DNA from: Chromera velia
Lineage: Eukaryota > Sar > Chromeraceae
Assembly: GCA_018398765.1 (NCBI GenBank)
Contig: JAHBMJ010005792.1
Span: forward strand, 54,263-64,878
Reading direction: 5' to 3'
Length of the DNA stretch: 10,616 bases
In this document: positions 1 to 8,442 of the stretch, in pieces
Numbering within the stretch: position 1 is the stretch's first letter
How the letters are laid out: every line of letters begins with the position of its first letter
The notes under the pieces: model-generated
What the model was told of the DNA's origin: nothing
The model's database searches: none
What the model saw: the letters and a program-made list of their open reading frames with translations, nothing else
Made by a program: the position numbers and the translations under genes

Positions 1-83
1 GGGGGGGGTATGTGTGTGTGTGCTTCATTGTGTGTGCGCGTATCGATTCTATTCCCTGTCCATGCATGCATGCATGAATGCAG

Positions 84-177
84 CTGAAGAGCGCCGGGCT
101 GGTTGATCACAACGACGGCACGACGGCGCGAGAGTCGGGGACTTTCGGAACGACTGCCATGCTGACGGCGTCATCCG
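84..177 (+). other. Candidate internal exon of an unidentified neighbouring gene
   Basis: 31 codons plus one base lie between an acceptor-like ATGCAG (after a CATG repeat) and a donor-like CCG|GTGGGA. They read LKSAGLVDHNDGTTARES then GTFGTTAMLTASS. Third codon positions are mostly G or C, unlike the surrounding repeat-rich DNA. I do not recognise the protein. The minus strand is also open across it (ending AVVPKVPDSRAVVPSL then a stop), so even the strand is uncertain. Confidence 0.22.
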
Positions 178-1171
178 GTGGGAACTCCAACAAAAGATAA
201 ATCGATGATGGAGGGCGCCGCACGGACGGATGGCATGCAGCAACTTCAATTCTGCAGAGAGAGAAGGACTGCAGAGGAGAATGAGGTCTCTCTCTCTCTC
301 TGTCTCTGTGATGTGATGTGAGGTGTTGCTTTCTGTTCGTTTCCTCCGTGGTCTGTTGGAGGGGCGACAAAAAAGAGCACTTTTCTTGTGGTTGCGTAGA
401 CTCAAGGTGCATCAGGGGGGGAGGAGGGAATGAAAGAAGGAGAGGGCGAAAGAGAGGAGGAGGAGAGAAGTAATCGTCGCTCATGAGCCTATGGATGCAG
501 TCAGGTAGGCATGCAGCCTGCTGGGCGTTGCGCTGCTCGATGACGTAATTGATTGACATAAGTATGATTTCCTATGCTGATTCAGTGTGGAGGTGAATGA
601 ACCCAAGGGGGGGGGTCAGAGCGGACAGTCAGATAGATGATCGATCGAAATATCCTTCCTGGATGGGTTCTTCGCACAGTTTCTTTCCTTCTTCTTCGGA
701 TGTGTGTCTGCAACCGTTCTGTACATTATTGTCCTGGATGCTTGCCGCAAAAGCCTGGCAGCTGCTGTGTACACAAACAAACAAAAAGAACGGAGAGAAA
801 GAGAGAAGCGTTGAACATTGGGCATGCAGAGACATGCAGGCACAGACCGAGTCACTTCCGGAAGGTCGGTCTGGGTAGAGAGAGAGAGACGCGGGAGTCG
901 GATTGTAGGAAGAAGAGACGAAAGGCAGAAAGAACACAGGGATGGATGGACTCTTCCTGCCATGTCAGGCCACCAACGGAAAGTGCGCGGTAATGTACAC
1001 AGACAGAGCATCACTGAGAATGTCTCTCTCTCTTATTAATTTCATTGCATGATTCATTGACAACAGAGAAAAAAAGAAGGTATGCTGGATCGAGAAAGAC
1101 CGGCTGTCAGGAAGAGATGGAAGCAAAGGTCAAGGCAAAGAGGGCGACAGCGGGAAGAAAAAGAGAGAGCG
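178..1171. other. Region without recognisable gene
   Basis: The stretch holds a TC run near 287-303, GA-rich segments (420-470, 785-810, 878-892) and TGCATG/GCATGC motifs. Open frames on both strands are short, low in complexity and resemble no family I know. Confidence 0.6.
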
Positions 1172-1173
1172 AC

Positions 1174-1218
<45 letters not shown>

Positions 1219-1244
1219 GGCCCAGAGAGAGAGAGAGAGAGAGA
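1172..1244. repeat. CACATA / CA / GA microsatellite
   Basis: A CACATA block (about four copies) passes into pure CA (to 1218). After CCCA comes a GA run (1224-1244). The shift from purine-pyrimidine alternation to homopurine within 70 bp is typical of compound microsatellites. Confidence 0.95.
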
Positions 1245-1696
1245 GGTGTACGAGGGGGGGTCTCAAAACCTGAGGGGCGAATTGCCTGCCAGTCGTATCA
1301 TGTGGTTGCATGCGGGAGGAATCTTTGAACGCTTTGCTTGGATTCGTTCGGCTCGGATGTTTCGGAAAGGAATTGCCGCTGAATCGTTGATCCATTTTTC
1401 TTCTCTTTTCACTCTCAACCCTGGATATCCAATTTCTCACCCGGTCTGTCTGTCTGTCTGTCTGTCTATCTGTCTAATCGAATGTGGTCGTCATCGACTG
1501 ATGTGAACAGAAAAGAATAAGTGCAAGTGCGTGCTCGTGGGTTTGGGTGTGTGCCGACTGACCCATTGATCGATCCAATCAGCAAAAGATAAACGAAGTC
1601 GGGAGAAACAGCGAGGGGGGTAGGGGGGGAGAGGAAGGGAAGGATCGAGAAAGAGGCCTGTCCAAACGAAGTGACTGGGCTTTCTCTCCAGATGTC
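1245..1696. other. Region without recognisable gene, with CTGT array
   Basis: A CTGT array lies at about 1444-1475. Between 1260 and 1400 is the least repetitive sequence of this part, open on both strands (plus frame includes SRIMWLHAGGIFERFAWIR), but no family is recognised and no splice pattern singles out an exon. Confidence 0.5.
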
Positions 1697-1730
1697 CTTT
1701 TCTTTCTTTCTTTCTTTCTTTCTTTCTTGA

Positions 1731-1765
<35 letters not shown>

Positions 1766-1838
1766 ACTGACTGACTGACTGACTGACGGACTGACGGACC
1801 GACTGACTGACTGACTGACTGACTGACTGGCTGACTGG
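1697..1838. repeat. Compound tetranucleotide array TTTC-CTGC-CTGA
   Basis: A TTTC block (about 1697-1728) passes into CTGC (about 1731-1764), then CTGA (about 1762-1786). CGGA-type variants follow, then a second CTGA block to about 1829 and degenerate CTGG units. The CTGC and CTGA unit types differ by one base. Confidence 0.95.
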
Positions 1839-3480
1839 CAGAGCTGCGCCGCGTCCTGCTCGTTGAAATGCTTTCTTTCTTTCTTTCTGCGGCTCATTCC
1901 TCTCATTCGACTGAACAGGACAGGACAGAAGAGGAGACAGGGATGTGGAAAAGGGAAATGAGGGAAAGGCAAAGCGGTCCGCTTGTTTTCTTCGCTCAAT
2001 TACGATACTTTAGCATTCGTTACTTGTGCATTCCTGCACGCGCTCTCTCGAAAAACCGGCGGGGCTTTGAAAGGGAGAAAGAAAGAACGTGTATGTATTC
2101 CTGATTGGTCGATTGGTGCGAAGCCCTGGACTGACCTTGGAGCTCCTGGACGGCGCACCTCTGTATGTACGCGTGCGTTTCTAAGTGGGTTGCTTTGGGG
2201 GGGAAAGGAAAGGGAGATCAGTTTCTCCCTATTGGTTTTGATTGTGGTTGCGTCTGCATTCTGCCTCCATTTGTGTCGGTGTGTATGTGCGTCTGCATGT
2301 TTCTCTCTGGCCTCTCACTGTGTATACATGCATGTGTGCTCATGAATGCATGCGCTTTCAACTTTCCCTCCATCTCTCGTCTTCTGGAATTTGCTCTCTT
2401 TCTGTCTCCATTCCCGGCCCCCTCCACCTTTTCTCTACCCTCCTTGTGGCATCCAGAAAAGAGCTCACACCTCCAAATCAATCAAGAAGCTAAATGAAAG
2501 GCGAGAAGGGAAAGGCGGGACACTTTCTTTTCCCATTCTTTTGCCTCGAATCCGGATTCCACTCTCCTCTCCACTCATTGATATACGCATGATGCCGTTG
2601 GTGCCTGCACGATACAGTAACTCCTTCTTCCCTCCCTTCTTTCCGTCTTTCCTTTCTTCCTTTCCTTTTCCTGGGTGTTTTTCTTTGTTGCTTTCTATTG
2701 ATCTATTGATTGATCGATCGAACGGTTCATTACGAAAGGGGACGATGACAAGGCTAGCAAACGGAGGGACGCATGGCTCAATTCATACGTGCATTATTCC
2801 TAAAATAAGCGGGAAAAATGGCCGGCAGGAGAGAAGACAGGAGGGTTCAGGGGTGGAGGGGGAGAGGAACTGTGATCCCTCCGCTAGGTCCCTCACTCCA
2901 CTGACTGAAGGAAGAATATACACAGACTGACAGACAGACATTGCATGCGCAAAGCAAAAGGCGGGCCGGTCTGGCGAGGCGATTTGAAACAGTCAGTGCA
3001 ATGAAAGGGAGGGAATCTACCCACACGAATTGATTTGAGTTTAATTCTATGCCTCCAGTGTTGGTTGATCGAATGAAGGAAGGTATGGTGATGCCCTCCG
3101 CCGACTAGTTTGTCTGTCTGCCTGCCTGTCTGTCTTTCTGTAAACAACGTCCGGTCGAACGAGGGAGGGTCTGGATGGATGGATGAATTCATCGATCGAT
3201 CGTTTTATGTCGCACGGGAGGGGTCGAGGGAGGAAAGATGTTTTTCTTTCAATCTGCTGCTTGGGCGGATGGATGGCTGAATGATCGAAAAGTGAAACAA
3301 TGAGGGAGAGGGGGCGGAATGTGAACACTTCTATCAGAGAGAGAAAAAGAAAGGTCGAGGGTCTGTCAATTTATTTGTTCTTCCATTGCATGTTCCTCAT
3401 CAAATCTCTAATTGATTGGGCAACGCTATGTTCTTTCGCAAAGTCGGTTGACCGCTTGTGGGTGTGCGTGTGTGCGCAGG
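1839..3480. other. Gene-free region with short scattered repeats
   Basis: It contains short arrays only: CTTT (1869-1888), CTTT/CTTC-rich sequence (2620-2670), TGAT/CGAT (2700-2722), CTGT/CTGC (3108-3140), GGAT (3173-3185) and CGAT (3192-3203). Plus-strand pyrimidine-rich frames (for example 2346-2930) are open only because of composition. No conserved protein segment was found. Confidence 0.6.
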
Positions 3481-3502
3481 CGTGTGTGTGTGTATGTGTA
3501 TA

Positions 3503-3545
<43 letters not shown>

Positions 3546-3559
3546 ATGTCTGTGTGTGT
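3481..3559. repeat. TG array with internal 44-bp duplication
   Basis: The segment TATGTGTATATGTCTG occurs at 3493-3508 and again at 3537-3552, separated by a pure TG run. This is a local duplication embedded in a dinucleotide array. CTGT units follow at about 3592-3606. Confidence 0.93.
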
Positions 3560-3659
3560 ATTAGTTGCTTGTCTTTCTGTCGATCCTTCCATCTGTCTGT
3601 CTGTCTCAGTTGACAGTCTAGCTGTCTGTATGTGCAGCTGTCGTCTCAGAAATTTTCCT

Positions 3660-4033
3660 TTCTCCTTTATTTTACTATTTTAATTTTTTCCTTCCTCGCC
3701 CTTCCTATTTGCAAAATGCCAGTGAGGATACATCGTTAATGCGACACACAAGTTACAAACTTGACAAAAGTAATGTAGGCTTTGAGCCTCTTCACAAACC
3801 TTTCTCTCAGTTCAGGCTAAACAATTTAATAGTCGATTGGTTGGATTTTTTTCCGAAAAGAGCAAATTTATAAGCTATCATTTCTTGTTTGTTACTTATT
3901 ATTATATGACTTATATCTTAAACAACTTGATAAACAATTTAATAAACTAGTTGATAAACAAGTTAAAACAACTTGATAAACAACCAGTGTTAGCCATATA
4001 AACCGACATAAACAATTAGGTAAACGACAAATT
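3660..4033. other. AT-rich island, left part, with direct repeats
   Basis: Base composition changes sharply to AT-rich, and the simple repeats of the flanks disappear. The 17-mer AACAACTTGATAAACAA occurs at 3921-3937 and 3967-3983, and its core TTGATAAACAA also at 3951-3961. No coding frame or element ends were found. It may be remains of an older insertion into which the element at 4034 landed. Confidence 0.6.
4026..4033. repeat. Target site duplication, left copy
   Basis: GACAAATT directly abuts the left terminal inverted repeat. The identical 8-mer abuts the right one at 4637-4644. Confidence 0.9.
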
Positions 4034-4051
4034 TACACATGTAACCAGTTG
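4034..4051 (+). repeat. Left terminal inverted repeat
   Basis: TACACATGTAACCAGTTG pairs without mismatch with the right terminus. It runs directly into the first subterminal GGTAACCAAT. Confidence 0.93.
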
Positions 4052-4618
4052 GTAACCAATCCGTCTAGGCTAGCGCTAGAATCCAATGATTACCAATAAT
4101 TGGTAACCAATTTTTAGTAACCAACGGTCTCAGCTATTGCTAAAACAAAGATAAAAGAAAGTAAATTGCACTGCTGGACTTAAAACATCTTGCTTATCTA
4201 AAGCTTATTTTCTCTATAGTCTTCAATACCAAATATTCCTGATGGAGCTGAAGATCGTTGCTAGGATCGTTGCCAACTAGCATACCAATTTTTTTGGAGT
4301 CTAGTTTGGAGTGGATACATAGATCGCAGGCTTAACTCTATAAAAAAATAGGCTGTAATTTAAATGATTTTGAAGTCAAGTTTGGGATTTACAGTGCATT
4401 TAAAAAAGTTTTAAATTGTTTTAACCTAGTTTTCCTCGTAGTTTTTACACTTTTCAACAACTTTTTTGAAGTTCTACTCAAAAACTATATAAAAGTTTTT
4501 GATTATATAAGGATTGGTAAGCAATCCACGTAAAAATTGATTACTAGCCTTTTTTGGTTACCAATCATCTAAGATTCATCTTCAAAATTGATTATCTACC
4601 AGTTAGGATTATAGTAAT

Positions 4619-4636
4619 CAACTGGTTACATGTGTA
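4619..4636 (-). repeat. Right terminal inverted repeat
   Basis: CAACTGGTTACATGTGTA is the exact reverse complement of the left end. Symmetry stops at the junction with GACAAATT. Confidence 0.93.
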
Positions 4637-4644
4637 GACAAATT
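4637..4644. repeat. Target site duplication, right copy
   Basis: GACAAATT is identical to 4026-4033. The bases beyond it differ from those left of the left copy, which fixes the duplication at 8 bp. Confidence 0.9.
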
Positions 4645-5000
4645 ATAATTTATGTTGAATTGATCGAATTCTAGATCGAATTGAACGTTGCTGCATTCAT
4701 TCTTAGTTAGATTCTTAGTTGTAGAAAAGGTTGCCCCTTAATTAATTGGAGTTGTCCCCGTCGCCTCCAACCGCAAACACCGGCAACTACATATGTACGA
4801 GTTGGTTGCATATCCTAGTGCATATCTAGCTAGGCATATATCTAGGCTAGCTAGTAGCTACAAAGGAACCAGCCCATTACAGCCAAATTGAATGAATCTA
4901 GGAATGAATAGAGCGACCTAGCTACTATGCCAACTGAGCAGGTGAACCTCACGATGACCCATTGCTTCGTAAGGCCCATTCACCGATTTGATCAACAGAA
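4645..5000. other. AT-rich island, right part, with palindromic TAG/CTAG repeats
   Basis: No coding region was found. Three degenerate units beginning GCATAT and ending CTAG occur at 4808-4818, 4820-4833 and 4834-4854, rich in CTAGCTAG palindromes. On the minus strand TGCTCAGTTGG (4940-4930) resembles a tRNA A box, but no B box or cloverleaf follows, so at best it is a tRNA-derived remnant. Confidence 0.5.
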
Positions 5001-5117
5001 CTCGAAGGACTCCATTTTCGCGTGTTGTCTCCCTCATCCACTTATCACTCCCTCCCGCGCCCTTCTACGCTGACGCCCTCCCCGCTTTTTCCTTCACTTA
5101 CTCCCCCACCTCATTCT

Positions 5118-5275
5118 TCATTCCCCCTCCCCCTCTCTCTCCTGCTGCTCAGGCAAAGGATCTAGGAAGAAAGGCTCAGGATCCCTCTGAGGCGCAGGGA
5201 CGGCCTCTGCCCGAAGGGACCGGGTGGGGGACCGCGACGCAGTCGGGCTGTTCGTCCGTCCTCCCGAAGACGATC
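5118..5275 (-). other. Possible alternative terminal exon
   Basis: This stretch is GC-rich and non-repetitive between repeat tracts. It follows a TCGCAG acceptor and is open in a frame reading (G)SSSGGRTNSPTASRSPTR and onward, ending EQQEREGEGE and TGA at 5120-5118. The composition resembles a disordered C-terminal tail. It could be joined in phase 1 to weak donors in exon 10 (for example at 5702, which would remove the conserved Thr of FGT, or farther on at a GTTCGT). The other two frames are also open for 30-45 codons, and no pyrimidine tract precedes the acceptor, so this is only a candidate. Confidence 0.25.
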
Positions 5276-5347
5276 CTGCGACGATCCACCCAGGCATCCA
5301 TCCATACATACATCTCTCCATTCACACGCACAGTCAAGCGTACAAGT

Positions 5348-5422
5348 GCACACTCACACACACACACAGACGCACACACACACACACAGAGAGAGAGAAA
5401 GAGGGAGGGAGAGAGAGAGAGA
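5348..5422. repeat. CA then GA microsatellite downstream of the gene
   Basis: CA tracts (about 5353-5387) pass into GA-rich runs (5388-5422). It lies between the last certain UPRT exon and the candidate terminal exon. Confidence 0.92.
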
Positions 5423-5482
5423 TGGACAGAGAGCAGGGACACAGACACAAACACCGACACGGACACACACGCACACGTTTTC

Positions 5483-5483
5483 A

Positions 5484-5524
<41 letters not shown>

Positions 5525-5567
5525 GGACACGGACACGGACACACACAACGAGAGAGAGAGAGAGAGG
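5483..5567. repeat. TC / CA / GGACAC / GA compound repeat overlapping the annotated CDS end
   Basis: TC (5483-5504), CA (5505-5523), a short GGACAC array (about 5524-5543) and GA (about 5550-5566) lie in tandem. Read on the minus strand, this repeat would encode the Ser-Leu and Cys-Val/Cys-Pro tail if exon 10 is read to TGA at 5503. Confidence 0.93.
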
Positions 5568-5748
5568 CATCAACCACAGTTCTTGATGCTGCACGGAGGA
5601 ACGAACCAACGGAAAGCCGAAGAGCAAATTGCGATCCTCTGCCCTCCGTCTCTGTCTGTGCCGGCGTCGCAGCAAAAAAAACATTTTCCGTGTCCTCAGT
5701 ACCAAAGTACCGATCGGCGAAGTTTCCGATTCCCGGAATAATGAAACC
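5503..5748 (-). CDS. Exon 10: UPRT C-terminus with uncertain repeat-encoded tail
   Basis: After acceptor CTGCAG the exon reads GFIIPGIGNFADRYFGTED. This is the last UPRT block (PGxGxFGDRYFGT), which contacts the uracil base in characterised enzymes; the usual Gly before Asp is Ala. UPRT proteins normally end within a few residues of this point. Here the frame stays open for about 60 more codons of unconserved sequence that runs into TC/CA/GGACAC repeats (Ser-Leu and Cys-Val/Cys-Pro runs) and stops at TGA 5505-5503. The conserved part (5748 to about 5690) is certain. Beyond that either read-through or splicing to a further exon is possible. Confidence 0.72.
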
Positions 5749-6863
5749 CTGCAGACGCGACAAGGCACGGTGACAGACAAGCAAAAGACTGACTGCCTGC
5801 TGCTCTTTTCAACACACGGATAGACAAGGAAACCTCCAAGAATGCAGACAGGCAAAAGTCGGACGGATAAAGGCACATGCAAACAGAGAGAAAGCGACGA
5901 AGCCAGCGACATTCCCGACAGAGAAAAGGATCCAGCTTTCACTGATCGATTCCCGAACACAACTACCCACCAACCCATCTAAAAGAGAAAGAGTCACCGA
6001 GACAGAGAGAACGAAGAAAGAGCGGGGGGAAAGCACGTGTTCACTCACCTTTTCATTGACCCCGGCGTCGATTTCTGTTGTCACAAATTTCATTTCAGGG
6101 AAAGTCCTGCGGGCAGGCGGACGACAGAGACTTCTTCATTCCTTTGAGGCGAGAGGAGCACACAGAGATATGGAAGAGCTCGAGCGCTTCGCGCAGAAGG
6201 AAGCAAAACAAATGGTGCGAATTTCCAAGTCTTTTCCCCATCTTCATTCTTTAACATGGCAGCACCTCAGACTGGAGCAAAGAAAGAAAGAAAGAAAGAA
6301 CATGTTGTGGCAGCCCTCCTCCCGTTGAAAGATCTTGACTGGCGTACAAAAAGATGCTCGCGCGCTTCTGCGGAAAGAACGCGTGGCGACCAGCCCATCC
6401 ATTCCTTCCCTCGGGAGGAAAAGTCCATCAACCCTCCCACCCATCTATCAATGCAGCCATGCCTACCGATCGGAAGAATCCATTTGCACTCACACACATT
6501 CAGGCGTATCAAGTACACGTATCTGCCTGCCTACGTAGACCGCATGTAGCATGCGCACCTTCTTTCTTTCTTTGAAGAACGACTGCTACCGACCCACCGA
6601 CCCACCCGCAGAGTCGCGTGATCCCCTCAGGTGCCGCGATGATGGTGACCATGCAGATATTCCTCTCGCAGACGCCCTTCTCCTTCAGAAGCCGTACCAC
6701 CTCCTGCCCTGCCCAGCCTCTGGAGGCACATGAAGAAGAAAAACAAAGCCAAGAAAAGAAAAGAACAGCTGAGAAAGAAAACAAACAAACAAACAAAGCA
6801 GTAAGACGGTAGAACGGTCGGGGTTCCCCCCTGCATCGGTAGAAGGGCTCCATGGTCTTCTTT

Positions 6864-6906
<43 letters not shown>

Positions 6907-8399
6907 TGGGGATTTGGGGCTCAGCTGGCCGATTCGATTCCTCTTCCTTCTGATCGAGCTTCTTCTCTTTTCAACTCTTCAGAAAGAAGATTGGCTCAGT
7001 GGATTTATTTTATTGTCTTTTGACATAAATGATGCCCACGTGTGAAGCAACAACACTTGCAAGTGAAGTCTTCCAGGCAGGAAACAGAAACAAGGGGCTT
7101 TTCCGATGACGTCTGTCTTTACTCTTCTGTCGCACGCACAATACCTCTCCCTCTCACCTGCTACGACCCCCCCACGATCACAGCTAGAAGTTCGGCAGTG
7201 ATTGATCCTGACAGACGACACCGCACGCACTCACTCACCTGCCAACGCAGGGGTCCAGCACGAGCACGTATCTGTCTCGAATGTCGGGAGGGAGCTTGCA
7301 GTAGATCACCGACGGCTTCTCGAAGCCCTCCGAAGTCTGCCACTCGCTCTTTGTCTCTGCAGGCGTGCGTGCGTCAGTGCGTGTAGGAGCACACACACAC
7401 ACACACACACAAAAAGACTAGATAAGCGTGGTTAGAAAAAGAGGCCATGGAATCGATTTGGCTGCTGAAAACCGCCCGTCTCGGCAGCATGGATGGAACG
7501 ACAGACGGACAGATAGATACAGAGAAAGAAAGAGAGTCGACGAGAAGAAGGGGAAAGGAAGAAGGATGGAAGGGAAGAACATTTTTCTCTCCTTTGGACA
7601 CAAAGAAGGCAGACGTATATCTCGACGCTGGGTCCCACACTTACTTGAAAATCTGAGAAGAACTTTTCCGATTCTCACATTCTTGCAGACTTGCATCAGA
7701 GCTGCAGAGACACATTCGTATGCGCACAGAACAGGGAAGAAAAGAAAGCCCGCATTGGATGCAGAGTGACAAGCAAACGGACAGAGACTGCTCTCCCTCC
7801 ACATTCGCGCGCTCCACACAGCTGAGGACGAAATTACTCACACACACACAGATATATATACATGTTTGTATATATACACACATATATGCATTCATACATA
7901 CACACACATGTATATATATATGTATCAATATAAACATATACATGTATATACATATAGATGCATACATCCATACACGCAAAGAGAGGGGGGGGGGTTGGGG
8001 GAAAAGAGACAGATAGGGAGTGCACCTATTCCCCTCTCCTGAAGAAGCAGAATGCACTCCCCCCCGCCACTCACGCACAAAACGTTTGCCTGGCATATTC
8101 CTTCATGTGCTTGACCTCACTGTTTTCTCCCTCGCTTTCAAGCTGCCTCCCTCACTGTTGCACTTCCTTCCACCTGCATCGCGTCACGTTTCTTCCGTTC
8201 AAATGATGACGTGCAGAGCGGAATGAGAGAAGAAAAGAGAACGCATGAACGAACATCACTCACCGGACTCCATCGCTTCACCAGCACGCACAAGGGAGAC
8301 GGCGCAGATCTGCAGACGGAAGCAGCACGAGGTTCACAACGGAAAGAAAAAAACAATGAAACAACTAGACAAGAGGAAAGCGACAGAAGAAACGAACCA

Positions 8400-8442
<43 letters not shown>

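Larger units (their letters stand above)
4034..4636. mobile_element. MITE-like non-autonomous DNA transposon (8-bp TSD, hAT-like size)
   Basis: The 603-bp element begins TACACATGTAACCAGTTG (4034-4051) and ends with its exact reverse complement (4619-4636), giving perfect 18-bp terminal inverted repeats. Identical 8-bp direct repeats GACAAATT flank both ends, as expected of a cut-and-paste insertion. Subterminal repeats of the GGTAACCAAT type occur near both ends (4051-4060, 4102-4111, 4516-4525 variant, inverted at 4556-4565). These could be transposase-binding sites. No ORF of note lies inside, so it would depend on a transposase encoded elsewhere. An 8-bp duplication suits the hAT superfamily, but the termini do not show the common CAGG start, so the superfamily is open. 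Undecayed ends and duplications suggest a fairly young insertion. Confidence 0.9.

Noticed and set aside
1697-1838. CRISPR-like array
   Set aside because: The units are 4-bp tandem repeats without spacers, in a eukaryotic context.
1466-1999. 177-codon minus-strand frame with Ser-Gln-Ser-Val and Ala-Gly-Arg-Gln repeats
   Set aside because: The repeats are the CTGA/CTGC arrays. A short non-repeat piece (FNEQDAAQLC, about 1868-1838) looks protein-like but is too short and lacks convincing splice borders.
2346-2930. 194-codon plus-strand frame
   Set aside because: Pyrimidine-rich DNA gives Phe/Leu/Pro/Ser by composition alone; no domain, signal or splice support.
4888-4975. tRNA gene on the minus strand
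   Set aside because: Only an imperfect A box is present. There is no GGTTCGAAT-like B box at the right distance, and no cloverleaf stems could be drawn.
3660-4980. Terminal repeats enclosing the whole AT-rich island
   Set aside because: A loose match (GTGAGG near 3722 and its complement near 4948) is too short to support an outer element.
5224-5741. Long open frames in plus orientation (His/Thr/Arg-rich) over 5224-5741
   Set aside because: They are translations of CA, GA and GGACAC repeats, antisense to the UPRT C-terminal exon; no complex, conserved segment.
8076-8092. Possible microexon (GKRFV) between exons 5 and 6, with CAG before and GTGAGT after
   Set aside because: Direct joining of exon 5 to exon 6 gives the exact family spacing (AMES-A-LMQVCKNVRIGK). 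Adding the microexon would insert residues absent from the family.
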